Assembly: GCF_016654015.1 (NCBI RefSeq)
Contig: NZ_JAEPWM010000003.1
Coordinates: forward strand, 248,001 to 312,000
Reading direction: 5' to 3'
Origin: Ramlibacter ginsenosidimutans
Lineage (GTDB): Bacteria > Pseudomonadota > Gammaproteobacteria > Burkholderiales > Burkholderiaceae_C
Length of the DNA stretch: 64,000 nucleotides
Each line of letters begins with the position of its first letter. The stretch's first letter is position 1. This document shows, piece after piece, positions 11,283 to 20,744 of the stretch. The position numbers were made by a program, and so were the translations under genes. A model generated the notes under the pieces. That model was not told the origin of the DNA. It ran no database searches and was given only the letters and a program-made list of their open reading frames with translations.

Positions 11283-12095
11283 ATGCACGACGGACACGAA
11301 GACGAACCGCCCGAGGAAGGCATCGTGGTGCGCAAGCGCCGCAAGGGCATCTACATCCTGCCCAACCTCTTCACGCTGGCTGCGTTGTTCGGCGGTTTCT
11401 ACGCCGTGGTGATGGCCATGAACGAACGCTTCGACATGGCGGCGGTCGGCGTCTTCAGCGCGATGGTCCTGGACAGCCTCGATGGCCGCGTCGCGCGCAT
11501 GACGAACACGCAGAGCGCCTTCGGCGAGCAGATGGACTCGCTGTCGGACATGGTGTCCTTCGGCGCCGCGCCGGCGCTGATCGCCTACGAATGGGCCTTG
11601 AAGGGCCTGGGCCGCTGGGGCTGGATCGCGGCTTTCGTCTACTGCTCCTGCGCCGCGCTGCGGCTGGCCCGCTTCAACGTGAACACGGGCGTGGTCGACA
11701 AGCGCTACTTCCAGGGCCTGCCTTCGCCGGCGGCGGCGGCGCTGGTGGTCGGCTTCATCTGGGTGATGACGGAGTACCTGGTCAAGCCCTATGAGGTGCC
11801 GTGGGTGATGTTCGCGATCGCGCTGTACGCGGGCCTCACGATGGTGACCAACGTGCCGTTCTACAGCTTCAAGGACATCCAGATGAAGAAGAGCGTGCCG
11901 TTCGCGGTGATCGTGCTGATCGCGCTGGGCATTGCCATCATCAACATCTATCCGCCGGTGGTGCTGTTCTCGCTGTTCTGCGCTTACGGCCTCTCCGGTT
12001 ACGCGATCTACTTCTGGCGCAAGGCGAAGGGGCAGCGTGCGAGCGTGATCAGCACCTCCACCGACGAGCCGGAAGAAAGCGGCCTGCATCGCTGA
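11283..12095 (+). CDS. pssA: CDP-diacylglycerol-serine O-phosphatidyltransferase
   Basis: 270 residues. An integral membrane enzyme, it forms phosphatidylserine, the precursor of phosphatidylethanolamine. The CDP-alcohol phosphatidyltransferase signature D-G-x2-A-R-x8-G-x3-D-x3-D is present at about 67-90 (DGRVAR...GEQMDSLSD). Several hydrophobic helices follow through [17 protein letters not shown]. It lies between ilvC and leuA, as in many betaproteobacteria, but a terminator precedes it and the leuA attenuator follows, so it is probably its own transcription unit. Confidence 0.95.
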   Translation: MHDGHEDEPPEEGIVVRKRRKGIYILPNLFTLAALFGGFYAVVMAMNERFDMAAVGVFSAMVLDSLDGRVARMTNTQSAFGEQMDSLSDMVSFGAAPALIAYEWALKGLGRWGWIAAFVYCSCAALRLARFNVNTGVVDKRYFQGLPSPAAAALVVGFIWVMTEYLVKPYEVPWVMFAIALYAGLTMVTNVPFYSFKDIQMKKSVPFAVIVLIALGIAIINIYPPVVLFSLFCAYGLSGYAIYFWRKAKGQRASVISTSTDEPEESGLHR

Positions 12096-12138
12096 TGCAG
12101 GCACCCGGAAAACCCGGTGCGGAGCGCCCGGCGTCCTG

Positions 12139-12147
12139 TGCTACAGT
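12139..12147 (+). promoter_or_regulatory. Candidate extended -10 promoter for the leu leader
   Basis: TG at 12139-12140, one base, then TACAGT at 12142-12147 resembles an extended -10 element. Transcription would begin about 7 nt downstream, at or next to the leader ATG at 12155, so the leader message would be nearly leaderless. No good -35 hexamer is seen at the proper distance. This is inference from position. Confidence 0.35.
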
Positions 12148-12154
12148 TGGTCGC

Positions 12155-12208
12155 ATGAACCGCATTGCGCTGGCCCTACTAATCATCCCCCACGGGCGGA
12201 GACGGTAG
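12155..12208 (+). CDS. Leucine-type attenuator leader peptide (17 codons)
   Basis: A short open frame reading [17 protein letters not shown]. It contains four leucines, two of them in tandem rare CTA codons at 12176-12181, and the isoleucine pair ATC ATC right after. Such clusters of regulatory codons are the hallmark of leader peptides that sense charged tRNA by ribosome stalling. It lies directly upstream of three alternative hairpins and of leuA. No clear Shine-Dalgarno precedes the ATG, consistent with a near-leaderless transcript. The call rests on codon content, position and the RNA structures; translation is unproven. Confidence 0.75.
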   Translation: MNRIALALLIIPHGRRR

Positions 12209-12286
12209 AGCGCGCGCGCGAGCTTCCCTTTCACGGCCCGTTTGCACCAGCAGCGGGCCGTTTGCTTTGGGGCTGCTGGTTTTTGG
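12192..12286 (+). promoter_or_regulatory. Transcription attenuator of the leuA operon
   Basis: Three alternative pairings can be drawn. Segment 1 (12192-12197, ACGGGC, inside the leader frame) pairs with segment 2 (12236-12241, GCCCGT). Segment 2 (12233-12240, ACGGCCCG) also pairs with segment 3 (12254-12261, CGGGCCGT). The terminator stem is ACCAGCAGC (12246-12254) with GCTGCTGGT (12272-12280), followed by a T-run ending near 12284. The 2:3 stem encloses and so excludes the terminator stem. A ribosome stalled at CTA CTA would cover segment 1, free segment 2 and favour 2:3, allowing read-through into leuA when leucine is scarce. Confidence 0.72.
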
Positions 12287-12309
12287 ACCCACCCCTGCGA
12301 GACCACACC

Positions 12310-14010
12310 ATGCCGATGTCGAAGAACCCCGCCAGCAAGTACCGCGCCTTCCCGCCGGTGCGCCTCACCGACCGCACCTGGCCGGACGCCGTGCTGGCCA
12401 GGCCGCCCGTGTGGTGCAGCGTGGACCTGCGCGATGGCAACCAGGCGCTCATCGAGCCGATGGACATCCCGCGCAAGCTGCGCATGTTCGAGACGCTGGT
12501 GAAGATCGGCTTCAAGGAGATCGAGGTGGGCTTCCCCTCGGCTTCGCAGGTGGAATTCGACTTCGTGCGCAAGCTGATCGAGGAACAGCGCATTCCGCCG
12601 GACGTCACGATCCAGGTGCTCACGCAGGCGCGCGAGCCCCTGATCCGCCGCACGTTCGAGGCGCTGCAGGGCGCGCCCCAGGCGATCGTGCACTTGTACA
12701 ACGCCACTGCGCCCGTGATGCGCAAGGTGGTGCTCGGACTGGACGAGGACGGCATCGTCGAACTGGCCACCAGCCACGCAAGACTCTTCGCGGAACTGGC
12801 TGCACGACAGCCGCAGACGCGTTGGACCTTCCAGTACTCGCCGGAAATGTTCTCGGGCACCGAGCTTGCGTTCGCCAAGCGCGTCGTCGATGCGGTGACG
12901 CAGGTCTGGCAACCGACGCCGCAGCACAAGTGCATCGTCAACCTGCCGTCGACGGTGGAGCACTCCACGCCGAACATCTTCGCGGACATGATCGAGTGGA
13001 TGCATCGCCATCTCGAGCGCCGCGACAGCATCGTGCTGTCCGTACATCCGCACAACGACCGCGGCACCGGCACGGCCGCCGGTGAATTCGCGGTGATGGC
13101 GGGCGCCGACCGGCTGGAGGGCTGCCTGTTCGGCAACGGCGAGCGCACCGGCAACCTCGACCTCGTGAACGTGGCGCTCAACCTGTACAGCCAGGGCGTG
13201 GACCCCGGGCTGGATTTCTCCGACATCGACGAGATCCGCCGCACCGTGGAGCACTGCAACCAGTTGCCCGTGCACCCGCGGCATCCCTACGTGGGCGACC
13301 TCGTCTACACGTCGTTCTCCGGCTCGCACCAGGACGCGATCAGGAAGGCGTTCGCCGCGCGCAAGGAAGGTGAACTCTGGGACATGCCCTACCTCCCGCT
13401 CGACCCAAAGGACCTGGGCCGCAGCTACGAAGCCGTGATCCGCGTCAACAGCCAGTCGGGCAAGGGCGGCATTTCCTACCTGCTGGAGTCGGAGTACGGC
13501 CTCGAATTGCCCCGCCGCCTGCAGATCGAGTTCAGCCAGGCCGTGCAGGCCGTCATGGACGCCAGCGGCAAGGAGCTGTCGGCGCAGGACCTCTGGACGC
13601 TGTTCGAGCGCGAGTACGGCCTGCAGTCCACGGCCGTGCCGCAGCACCAGATCGTCGAGGAGCAGCGCACGGAGGATGGCGGCAGCGTCGTGTGCCTCGC
13701 CGCGCAGGTGCAGATCGGCGGCCGTGCGTTCGGCGTGCGGGGCACCGGCAACGGCCCGATCGATGCCTTCGTCGAGGGCCTGGCCCGCGCGACCGGCGAA
13801 AGCATCCGCGTGCTCGACTACCATGAGCATGCGATCGGCTCCGGCGCGGATGCCCGGGCCGTCGCCTACCTCGAACTGCGCATCGGCGAGCGCACGCTGT
13901 TCGGCGTCGGCATGGATTCGAACATCGTCGCCGCTTCGCTCAAGGCCATCGCCTCCGGGGTGAAGCGCGCAGCGGAGCACAAGAAGGAAACGACATGGCA
14001 GACCAACTGA
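12310..14010 (+). CDS. leuA: 2-Isopropylmalate synthase, yeast/Pseudomonas type
   Basis: 566 residues. It condenses acetyl-CoA with 2-oxoisovalerate, the first committed step of leucine synthesis. The sequence resembles the TIGR00970 class known from Pseudomonas, Actinobacteria and yeast: [18 protein letters not shown] near the start, the catalytic RDGNQAL at 41-47, and the metal-binding HPHND at 246-250. The C-terminal LeuA allosteric domain, site of leucine feedback, follows from about residue 430. ATG 12310 is favoured; ATG 12316 is an alternative. Preceded by the attenuator and overlapping the next gene, a second IPMS of another class, by 16 bp. Confidence 0.95.
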   Translation: MPMSKNPASKYRAFPPVRLTDRTWPDAVLARPPVWCSVDLRDGNQALIEPMDIPRKLRMFETLVKIGFKEIEVGFPSASQVEFDFVRKLIEEQRIPPDVTIQVLTQAREPLIRRTFEALQGAPQAIVHLYNATAPVMRKVVLGLDEDGIVELATSHARLFAELAARQPQTRWTFQYSPEMFSGTELAFAKRVVDAVTQVWQPTPQHKCIVNLPSTVEHSTPNIFADMIEWMHRHLERRDSIVLSVHPHNDRGTGTAAGEFAVMAGADRLEGCLFGNGERTGNLDLVNVALNLYSQGVDPGLDFSDIDEIRRTVEHCNQLPVHPRHPYVGDLVYTSFSGSHQDAIRKAFAARKEGELWDMPYLPLDPKDLGRSYEAVIRVNSQSGKGGISYLLESEYGLELPRRLQIEFSQAVQAVMDASGKELSAQDLWTLFEREYGLQSTAVPQHQIVEEQRTEDGGSVVCLAAQVQIGGRAFGVRGTGNGPIDAFVEGLARATGESIRVLDYHEHAIGSGADARAVAYLELRIGERTLFGVGMDSNIVAASLKAIASGVKRAAEHKKETTWQTN

Positions 14011-15545
14011 TCATCTTCGACACGACGTTGCGCGACGGCGAGCAATCGCCGGGCGCCTCGATGACCAAGGACGAGAAGCTGCGCATCGCGCGCCAGCTCG
14101 AGCGGCTGAAGGTGGACGTGATCGAGGCCGGCTTCGCAGCCAGCTCGAACGGCGACTTCGAGGCGGTGCAGGCGATCGCGCACGCCATCAAGGACTCCAC
14201 GGTGTGCTCGCTGTCGCGTGCGAACGACCGCGACATCGCGCGGGCTGCCGAGGCGCTCAAGGGCGCGCAACGCGCCCGGATCCACACCTTCATCGCCACC
14301 TCGCCGCTGCACATGGAAAAAAAGCTGCGGATGACGCCGGAACAGGTGCTGGAGCAGGCGAAGCAGTCGGTGCGCTTCGCCCGCAATCTCTGCGGCGACA
14401 TCGAGTTCTCGCCCGAGGACGGCTACCGCAGCGAGATGGATTTCCTGTGCCGCGTGCTGGAGACGGTCATCCGGGAAGGCGCGACCACCATCAACGTGCC
14501 CGACACGGTGGGTTATGCCGTCCCCGAGCTGTACGGCAATTTCATCCGCACCCTGCGCGAGCGCGTTCCCAATTCGGACCGGGCGATCTGGTCGGTCCAT
14601 TGCCACAACGACCTGGGCATGGCCGTGGCGAACTCGCTGGCGGGCGTGAAGATCGGCGGCGCGCGGCAGGTGGAGTGCACCATCAACGGCCTGGGCGAGC
14701 GAGCGGGCAACTGTTCGCTGGAGGAAGTGGTGATGGCGGTGAAGACCCGCAGGGACTACTTCGGCCTGGACGTGAACATCGACACGACCCACATCGTTGC
14801 CGCCAGCCGCATGGTCAGCCAGACCACGGGCTTCGTCGTGCAGCCCAACAAGGCCGTGGTGGGAGCGAACGCCTTCGCGCATGCGAGCGGCATCCACCAG
14901 GACGGCGTGCTCAAGGCACGCGACACCTACGAGATCATGCGGGCCGAGGACGTGGGCTGGTCGGCCAACAAGATCGTGCTGGGCAAGCTGTCGGGGCGCA
15001 ACGCCTTCAAGCAGCGCCTGCAGGAACTCGGCGTCCAACTCGACAGCGAAGCGGAGATCAATGCCGCGTTCGCCAAGTTCAAGGAGCTCGCCGACCGCAA
15101 GAGCGAGATCTTCGACGAGGACATCCTCGCCCTGGTCAGCGACGAAGCCCTCGCCCAGGAGCAGGAGAGCTACCGCCTTGTCTCTTTGCGACAACACAGC
15201 GAGACGGGCGAGCGGCCGCACGCGGAGGTCGTCTTCCTGGCCGAGGGCAAGGAGGTGAAGGGCGAATCCGACGGCAATGGGCCGGTCGACGCGTCGCTGA
15301 AAGCCATCGAGACGCAGGTCAGGAGCGGAGCGGAAATGGTGCTGTATTCCGTCAACGCCATCAGCGGCTCCACCGAGAGCCAGGGCGAGGTGACGGTGCG
15401 CCTGCAGAACTCGGGTCGGGTGGTCAACGGAGTGGGCGCCGATCCCGACATCGTGGTCGCTTCGGCCAAGGCCTACCTCAGCGCGCTGAACAAGTTGCAC
15501 AGCAAGGTCGAGCGGGTGGCGGCACAGGGTGGCGGGAACATCTAG
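13995..15545 (+). CDS. leuA: 2-Isopropylmalate synthase, bacterial type (second copy)
   Basis: 516 residues of the common bacterial class (TIGR00973). It carries [11 protein letters not shown] at 10-20, the metal site HCHND at 202-206, NGLGERAGN and [11 protein letters not shown], and a C-terminal regulatory domain (about 395-510). It catalyses the same reaction as the preceding gene. The ATG at 13995 lies 16 bp inside the end of the first leuA and is preceded by AAGGAAACG, a good ribosome site, so both are made from one attenuated message. The two proteins are only distantly similar, so this is not a recent tandem duplication. Citramalate synthase activity is a less likely alternative. Confidence 0.92.
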   Translation: MADQLIIFDTTLRDGEQSPGASMTKDEKLRIARQLERLKVDVIEAGFAASSNGDFEAVQAIAHAIKDSTVCSLSRANDRDIARAAEALKGAQRARIHTFIATSPLHMEKKLRMTPEQVLEQAKQSVRFARNLCGDIEFSPEDGYRSEMDFLCRVLETVIREGATTINVPDTVGYAVPELYGNFIRTLRERVPNSDRAIWSVHCHNDLGMAVANSLAGVKIGGARQVECTINGLGERAGNCSLEEVVMAVKTRRDYFGLDVNIDTTHIVAASRMVSQTTGFVVQPNKAVVGANAFAHASGIHQDGVLKARDTYEIMRAEDVGWSANKIVLGKLSGRNAFKQRLQELGVQLDSEAEINAAFAKFKELADRKSEIFDEDILALVSDEALAQEQESYRLVSLRQHSETGERPHAEVVFLAEGKEVKGESDGNGPVDASLKAIETQVRSGAEMVLYSVNAISGSTESQGEVTVRLQNSGRVVNGVGADPDIVVASAKAYLSALNKLHSKVERVAAQGGGNI

Positions 15546-15703
15546 GGTTTTCACCTAGGCTCAAGCTCGGCCGTGAGCTTACGCTTCTAAGTCATTGATT
15601 TCTGTAAATATTGACGCGTTAAGTACACGGCCGAAGTACACTCGGCGTTAGGGATCTCAGCTGTCTCGTACATCCCCGACGTCGTTGCCAGGAGTTCCAC
15701 ATC

Positions 15704-16753
15704 TTGAATCGTCTCGTACACACCATCGCGCTGAGCGTCCTGGCCCTGGTGTTGTGCCCCGCGGGCGCACAGGCAACCACCTCGTCCAAGCAGGCCGCGA
15801 AGGAGCGTACGAGCGTCGTCAAGCGCGCACGCGTCGCCCGGACTTACACCGCCGGCCACTCGCAAGGCCTGATCCGCGCCCATTCGGTGGTGCGCATCGT
15901 TCCCGCCAAGCCCTCGTTCGGCCAGCTCGCCGGCCTGCATTCCACGCAGGATGAACTCGACCTCAAGTCGAGCGTGGCGCTGGTGATCGACCAGGACAAG
16001 AACGAAGTCCTCCTGAGCAAGAACGATTCCGCGGTGCTGCCGATCGCGTCCATCACCAAGCTGATGACGGGCCTGATCATCAGCGAGGCCAAGCTGCCGA
16101 TGGACGAAGAGATCACCATCACGCAGGACGACGTGGACACCGAGAAGGGCAGCAGCTCGCGCCTGCGCGTGGGCACGACGCTGCCGCGCGGCGAACTGCT
16201 GCACCTGGCCTTGATGTCCAGCGAGAACCGCGCCGCGCACGCGCTGGGCCGCACCTATCCGGGTGGCCTGAGCGCCTTCGTCGATGCGATGAACCAGCGG
16301 GCGCAGCTCCTGGGCATGAAGGACACGCAGTACATCGAGCCCACGGGCCTGTCGCCGCGCAATCACTCGACTGCGCAGGATCTGGCTCGCTTGATCACGG
16401 TGGCTTCGCAGGACAAGCTGCTGAGCGAACTCACCACCTCGCCCAGCCACGCTGTCGCAGTGGGCCATCGCACGATGGAGTTCCACACGACAAACCGGCT
16501 GGTGAAGAACCCGTCCTGGGACATCATGCTGCAGAAGACCGGCTACATCTCGGAAGCGGGCCAGTGCCTGGTGATGTCGGCGAAGGTCGCCGGCCGCAAG
16601 CTGATCATGGTGTTCCTGGATTCCGCCGGGAAGCTGAGCCGCATCGGCGACGCCGAGCGCGTGCGCAAGTGGGTCGAGACGCGCGAGCCCACCGGGATTC
16701 CCTTGCCCGCAGCGGGCACGACGAGCACCCTGGTGCGCCAGGTGAGCGGCTGA
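15704..16753 (+). CDS. pbpG: D-alanyl-D-alanine endopeptidase (peptidase S11, PbpG-like)
   Basis: 349 residues. A secreted low-molecular-weight penicillin-binding protein, it cleaves peptidoglycan cross-links in the periplasm. The signal peptide spans about residues 1-25 (HTIALSVLALVLCPAGAQA). The three active-site motifs are S116-x-x-K119 (SITK), S173-E-N175, and KTG at about 280. A basic linker (residues 27-70) separates the signal peptide from the catalytic domain. The start is TTG at 15704, with AGGAG upstream; no in-frame ATG precedes the signal peptide. An intrinsic terminator follows. Confidence 0.9.
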   Translation: MNRLVHTIALSVLALVLCPAGAQATTSSKQAAKERTSVVKRARVARTYTAGHSQGLIRAHSVVRIVPAKPSFGQLAGLHSTQDELDLKSSVALVIDQDKNEVLLSKNDSAVLPIASITKLMTGLIISEAKLPMDEEITITQDDVDTEKGSSSRLRVGTTLPRGELLHLALMSSENRAAHALGRTYPGGLSAFVDAMNQRAQLLGMKDTQYIEPTGLSPRNHSTAQDLARLITVASQDKLLSELTTSPSHAVAVGHRTMEFHTTNRLVKNPSWDIMLQKTGYISEAGQCLVMSAKVAGRKLIMVFLDSAGKLSRIGDAERVRKWVETREPTGIPLPAAGTTSTLVRQVSG

Positions 16754-16781
16754 GGCCGAACAACGCCCCACCAGCAGCAAG

Positions 16782-16804
16782 AAGGCCCCGCGAGGGGCCT
16801 TTTG
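16782..16804 (+). terminator. Intrinsic terminator after pbpG
   Basis: AAGGCCCC (16782-16789) pairs with GGGGCCTT (16794-16801) around a four-base loop and is followed by TTT. It lies between the convergent ends of pbpG and the IclR gene. Confidence 0.85.
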
Positions 16805-16815
16805 CATGGGAGCGC

Positions 16816-17613
16816 TCAGGCGGCCATGCGCTCGGTCGGCGGCTTGTAGCCAAGCGCGGTGGAGATCTCGTCGGCGGTCGCCTGCAGCTTCTGCAACCAG
16901 TTCTCGTCCAGGCGGTCTGCAGGTGCGGAGATGGACAGGCCGGCGACCAGCCTCGATTGATCGTCATAGATGCCGGCGGCCATGCAGCGCACGCCGAGTT
17001 CCAGTTCCTCGTTGTCGCGCGCGATGCCGTACTGGCGCGCCTTGGCCAGCTCGCGCTCGAGCACCGGCAGTTGCGTGATGCTGTTCTTGGTGTGGCCGGC
17101 GAGCCCCGTGCGCGTGGCGTAGGCGCGAACGCGCTGAGGATCATCGGCCGCGAGGAACAGCTTGCCGGTCGAAGTGAGGTGCAGCGGTGCGCGCCCGCCG
17201 ATCGCCCGCACCACCTGCATGCCGGAACGCTCGCTGTAGGCGCGCTCCACGTAGACGATCTCATCGCCTTGCCGCACGCTCAGGTTCACCGGCTGCTGGA
17301 TCAGCTTGTGCAGTTCGCGCATCGGCGTGAGCGCAGCATCGCGGACGTTCAGGCGCGCCTTCACCATGTTTCCGAGCTCCAGCAGGCGCATGCCGAGGCG
17401 ATAGCTGCCTGCCTCCGGCCGATCGACAAAGCGCCCCGTGGCCAGGTCGTTGAGGATGCGGTGGGTCGTGGACGGATGCAGACCCGTCTTCTCGCTGATC
17501 TCCTTCAGGGAGATCGCTTCCTCGCGCGACGCCAGCACATCGATGAGCGCGAACATGCGCTCGATCACCTGGATCGTGGGAGTGGCCGGGGCCTGGGAGT
17601 CTTTTTGTCGCAT
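16816..17613 (-). CDS. IclR-family transcriptional regulator
   Basis: 265 residues. The N-terminal winged helix-turn-helix spans about 14-75 (VIERMFALIDVLASREEAISLKEIS..., LHPSTTHRILNDL). The C-terminal IclR effector-binding domain (about 95-255) contains GRAPLHLTSTGKLFLA and GVRCMAAGIYDD. ATG 17613 is the first Met of a coherent domain start. It lies 48 bp downstream of bpt on the same strand and converges with pbpG. No obvious catabolic operon adjoins it, so its target and ligand cannot be guessed. Confidence 0.92.
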   Translation of the reverse strand: MRQKDSQAPATPTIQVIERMFALIDVLASREEAISLKEISEKTGLHPSTTHRILNDLATGRFVDRPEAGSYRLGMRLLELGNMVKARLNVRDAALTPMRELHKLIQQPVNLSVRQGDEIVYVERAYSERSGMQVVRAIGGRAPLHLTSTGKLFLAADDPQRVRAYATRTGLAGHTKNSITQLPVLERELAKARQYGIARDNEELELGVRCMAAGIYDDQSRLVAGLSISAPADRLDENWLQKLQATADEISTALGYKPPTERMAA

Positions 17614-17661
17614 GGGCGTTGGTCCTCGCCCAGCATTTTACGAGATGAAATTGCTTTCGAC

Positions 17662-18396
17662 TCAGCCCGCGCGCCATTCCCCGTCGAGGAGGACCTCGTG
17701 CGGCTCGAAGCGGGCCTTGTAGTTCATCTTCGGGCTCTCGTCGATCCAGTACCCGAGGTACACGTGCGGCAGCTTGAGCCGACGCGCCTGGTCGATCTGC
17801 CAGAGCACGCTGTAGGTGCCGTAGCTCGCGTCGGGGTCGGGATCGTAGAACGTGTACACGGCGGAGATGCCGTCGTTCAGCACGTCCAGGATGGACACCA
17901 TGCGCAGGGTGCCCGGGCCGCCGTCTGGCAGCGTGTCGCGGAATTCGACCAGCCGCGAGTTCACCCGGCTTTGCAGCAGGAACTGGGTGTACTGGTCGAT
18001 GCTGTCGTGGTCCATGCCGCCGCCCGCATGCCGGCCCGTCTGGTAGCGCAGGTACAGGTGGTAGTGCTCGGGGACGAAGCACAGCTTCAGGACGCGGGCC
18101 TGCAGGTTCGCATGCTGCTTCCAGGCGCGGCGCTGGCTGCGACTGGGCTTGAACAGCTCGGCGAGCACCCGCAAGGGGACGCACGCGCGGCAACCGTCGC
18201 AGTAGGGCCGGTAGGTGAACATGCCGCTGCGGCGGAACCCGCTCGTGACGAGGTCCGAGTAGGCGTCGTTGTGGATCAGGTGGCTGGGCGTCGCCACTTG
18301 CGACCGCGCCTGCTTGCCGGGCAGGTAGCTGCACGGATACGGCGCCGTCGCGTAGAACTGCAGCGTCTGGAGCGGAAGGTCCTTGAGGTGCGTCAC
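17662..18396 (-). CDS. bpt: Aspartate/glutamate leucyltransferase (N-degron pathway)
   Basis: 244 residues, COG2935 family. It transfers leucine from Leu-tRNA to proteins with N-terminal Asp or Glu, marking them for ClpS/ClpAP degradation. Characteristic blocks are [44 protein letters not shown] and [18 protein letters not shown]; the Cys pair in CDGCRAC is conserved in the family. The start is GTG 18396 (VTHLKDLPL), which matches homologues and overlaps the aat stop by four bases (GTGA). It therefore forms a coupled operon with aat. Confidence 0.93.
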   Translation of the reverse strand: MTHLKDLPLQTLQFYATAPYPCSYLPGKQARSQVATPSHLIHNDAYSDLVTSGFRRSGMFTYRPYCDGCRACVPLRVLAELFKPSRSQRRAWKQHANLQARVLKLCFVPEHYHLYLRYQTGRHAGGGMDHDSIDQYTQFLLQSRVNSRLVEFRDTLPDGGPGTLRMVSILDVLNDGISAVYTFYDPDPDASYGTYSVLWQIDQARRLKLPHVYLGYWIDESPKMNYKARFEPHEVLLDGEWRAG

Positions 18397-19205
18397 GCCT
18401 GTGAAGTGTGCGGCAGGAGTGCGTTCCAGTATACGGGCTCGAAACGCCATGGGGCAGGCGGCAGTCGCGACTGCGTGGCCACGTGTTGCACAAATTCCGC
18501 TCTCGGGATCTCGCGTGCGCCGAGCGAGGCCAGGTGCCGCGTGTTCTGCTGGCAGTCGATCGCGACCACCCCGGCCTGGCGGCACCAGGCGACCAGCGCA
18601 GCCAGCGCGATCTTCGACGCGTCCGGCGCGCGCGTGAACATCGACTCGCCGAACACGGCCCGCCCGAGCACGACGCAGTAGAGCCCGCCGGCCAGGCGTC
18701 CATCGATCCAGGTCTCCACGCTGTGCGCGAACCCGGCCCGGTGGAAGGCTTCGTACGCGGACACCATGGCCGGCACGATCCAGGTGCCGGACTGGCCGGG
18801 ACGCTCGCTGGTGGCGCATGCGTGGATCACTGCGTGGAAGTCGCCGTCGAAGCGGATCTCGTTGCGCGGATCGGAGGCGAAGCGCGCCACGGTCTTGCGC
18901 AACGAGCGGTGCAGCCGGAACTCTTCGGTGAACAGCACCATGCGCGGATCGGTGCTCCACCACAGGATGGGCTGGCCCTCGCTGAACCACGGAAAGATGC
19001 CGCGCGCATACGCACGCTGCAGGCTGTCGATGTCCAGCGCGCCGCCGGCAGCCAGCAGCCCGGGAGCCGGCTGCTGCTGGTCCCAGGCCTGGGACGGGTC
19101 GGGAAACGGGTCGCCGGGTTGGAGCCAGGGCAGGTGCATCGCCATGCATTGTGCCGCCGTGGTCGACGCGACGCGGGTGTACGCCGCCGCTGACGTCGCG
19201 CTCAT
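18393..19205 (-). CDS. aat: Leucyl/phenylalanyl-tRNA-protein transferase
   Basis: Up to 270 residues. It adds Leu or Phe to proteins with N-terminal Lys or Arg, producing primary degrons for ClpS. Family motifs are [57 protein letters not shown] and [14 protein letters not shown]. The true start may be ATG 19145 or 19139 rather than 19205: homologues usually begin near LPWLQPG, and the first 20 residues here are low-complexity Ala/Thr. It overlaps bpt by four bases, so the two N-degron enzymes are made together. Confidence 0.93.
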   Translation of the reverse strand: MSATSAAAYTRVASTTAAQCMAMHLPWLQPGDPFPDPSQAWDQQQPAPGLLAAGGALDIDSLQRAYARGIFPWFSEGQPILWWSTDPRMVLFTEEFRLHRSLRKTVARFASDPRNEIRFDGDFHAVIHACATSERPGQSGTWIVPAMVSAYEAFHRAGFAHSVETWIDGRLAGGLYCVVLGRAVFGESMFTRAPDASKIALAALVAWCRQAGVVAIDCQQNTRHLASLGAREIPRAEFVQHVATQSRLPPAPWRFEPVYWNALLPHTSQA

Positions 19206-19274
19206 GCTGCTGACCTACAAAACCTGCCATGGACTGCGTCTACCGTACAGCCAACGCGGTTGATAAGGAAGCCC

Positions 19275-19607
19275 ATGGCTCGCAGCAAAGCAGGACGGGG
19301 GACGCTCGAGCAGCGCGCTTCCGTCCGGTTCGACACCCGGATGCCCGTGCAGCTCGCGGGTGGGACAGGAACCACCCACAACATCAGCGCACGGGGTGTC
19401 TACTTCGAGACCGACGTGCAACCGGTCCCGGGTGCTCTTGTCGACTTCACGATCGAATATCACCTGCGTGGGCGCATGCATCGCCTGCTCTGCGAGGGCA
19501 AGGTCGTGCGGGTCGAAGCGCAGGCCCGCAAGACCGGTGTCGCGGCGCGGCTGATCGGGCCGATCTTCGACAGCGAGGAGGACGTTGCTCCCGCACCGCC
19601 GCGCTAG
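19275..19607 (+). CDS. PilZ-domain protein
   Basis: 110 residues consisting almost entirely of one PilZ domain, the usual cyclic-di-GMP receptor fold. The first motif, RxxxR, is only partly matched by EQRASVRFDT near residues 13-22. The second motif, D/NxSxxG, is HNISARGV at about 33-40. ATG 19275 has AAGGA upstream; the in-frame ATG at 19260 does not. The gene converges with a second PilZ gene, and the two stop codons share one CTAG. The target of the signal is unknown. Confidence 0.85.
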   Translation: MARSKAGRGTLEQRASVRFDTRMPVQLAGGTGTTHNISARGVYFETDVQPVPGALVDFTIEYHLRGRMHRLLCEGKVVRVEAQARKTGVAARLIGPIFDSEEDVAPAPPR

Positions 19608-19978
19608 TGCGCGCTGCGCAGCGCGGGACCGATCGGCAGGCGTTTCTCGCCGAGCGAGACCGTCGTGACCTCCGAGTGCGGCAGCAGCCGCGCGCCTATG
19701 GTGAAGCCGGTGGAATCGGGCACGCTGCGCACGACCTGGGCTTGGCATTGCAGCGGGTAGCGCTCGCCTTCGAGCAGGTATTCGATGACGACGTCCAGCA
19801 GCGCACCCGGGGCATAAGGGCGCTTCGCGTGGAAGGACAGGCCGCTGGCGCTCAGGTCGCGAGTGGTGCCTGGCTGACCGTCGACGCGGATCGGCATGGC
19901 CGCCTCGAACCGCTCGGCATAGCGGCGGTCTTCGCGGGTCTTCAGTCGGATGGGAATGCTGAAGATTGCGTTCGCCAT
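19604..19978 (-). CDS. PilZ-domain protein
   Basis: 124 residues. The RxxxR motif is well formed (REDRRYAERFEA, about residues 15-26), and the D-x-S-x-x-G motif is RDLSASGL at about 40-47, so c-di-GMP binding is plausible. ATG 19978 is preceded by GGAGAAGCTC; the upstream ATG at 19999 lacks a site. It overlaps the convergent PilZ gene by four bases at the stop codons, an arrangement that invites opposed expression. The two proteins are related but not close copies. Confidence 0.87.
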   Translation of the reverse strand: MANAIFSIPIRLKTREDRRYAERFEAAMPIRVDGQPGTTRDLSASGLSFHAKRPYAPGALLDVVIEYLLEGERYPLQCQAQVVRSVPDSTGFTIGARLLPHSEVTTVSLGEKRLPIGPALRSAH

Positions 19979-20173
19979 GAGCTTCTCCTGATGACCCATG
20001 CACGGTATCGCTGAGGCAGCGATTGCATGTAGGCGGATTGCCCGCCGGCCTGTCGGACGCGGGCTCTCTCGGCGACGCGCAACGCGTGACTACGCGGCGT
20101 GAGGAATTCCTCCCACAAGCAGCCCGTCGCCTGCCTTCCTAGCATCCGGCCCATAGCCCTCAAAGGAGCCGCC

Positions 20174-20347
20174 ATGGCAGACGACCGCCGCGAAGTCCGC
20201 AACGACCTCCACGCCCCCGTTTTCCTGGCCTGGGGCATGCCGGCGGAAACGCACACGGGCGAGTTCGACGACGCGGCGCTGTGGTTCACTGCCGGCGCAT
20301 CGCTCCTGGTCTGGACGGCGGTGGCCCTGCTGCTCACTCTCGCTTGA
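20174..20347 (+). CDS. Small predicted membrane protein, 57 residues
   Basis: It has a charged N-terminus (ADDRREVRNDLHAPVF) and one C-terminal hydrophobic helix (WFTAGASLLVWTAVALLLTLA) ending at the stop. AAAGGAG precedes the ATG with ideal spacing, and third-position GC is high, both supporting real coding. No family is recognised. It stands alone between a PilZ gene and the ABC binding-protein gene. Confidence 0.65.
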   Translation: MADDRREVRNDLHAPVFLAWGMPAETHTGEFDDAALWFTAGASLLVWTAVALLLTLA

Positions 20348-20452
20348 CCGCGTCCTGCAGCGCGACTGCGCAGGATTCACGCGTTTACTTCGCCTCGCAA
20401 CATCGAGGTGGTGCGTCGCGCGTAGCTGTGCGACACTCGTCGTCCCCTTGCC

Positions 20453-20659
20453 ATGATGCGCGCTTCCCGTCCCCACGAGCAACGTCCGCGGCTGATGCCC
20501 GAAGGCCGCCGCTGGGGCTTCGGCGCGCACAGCCTCGTGCCCTACCTCACGGCGGCCCTCAGCGCCCGCCCGGGCGACGACGCCTTGCTGGCCTCCATCC
20601 GGAACCCCGTGTTCACCGAAATGGACCGGGCCTTACGCGCACTCCCTCAGCGCGACTAA
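20453..20659 (+). CDS. Hypothetical protein, 68 residues
   Basis: A basic N-terminus, the segment WGFGAHSLVPYLTAALSARPGDDALLASIRNPVF, and an acidic-basic tail. Codon use fits neighbouring genes (mostly G or C in third positions), but there is no recognisable Shine-Dalgarno or family. It could be a spurious frame in a 430-bp gap; retained because the amino-acid composition looks protein-like. Confidence 0.4.
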   Translation: MMRASRPHEQRPRLMPEGRRWGFGAHSLVPYLTAALSARPGDDALLASIRNPVFTEMDRALRALPQRD

Positions 20660-20744
20660 GCGGTTTTCTTCCGGCTGGCTGACACATCGCGGCTGGCCAG
20701 CGCGTGGCCGGGACTTTTGTCCTTGCCCGCCCACCTGTTCAAAC

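Noticed and set aside
15563..15580. AAGCTC/GAGCTT hairpin after the second leuA
   Set aside because: Stem is only 6 bp and no T-run follows; too weak for a terminator call.
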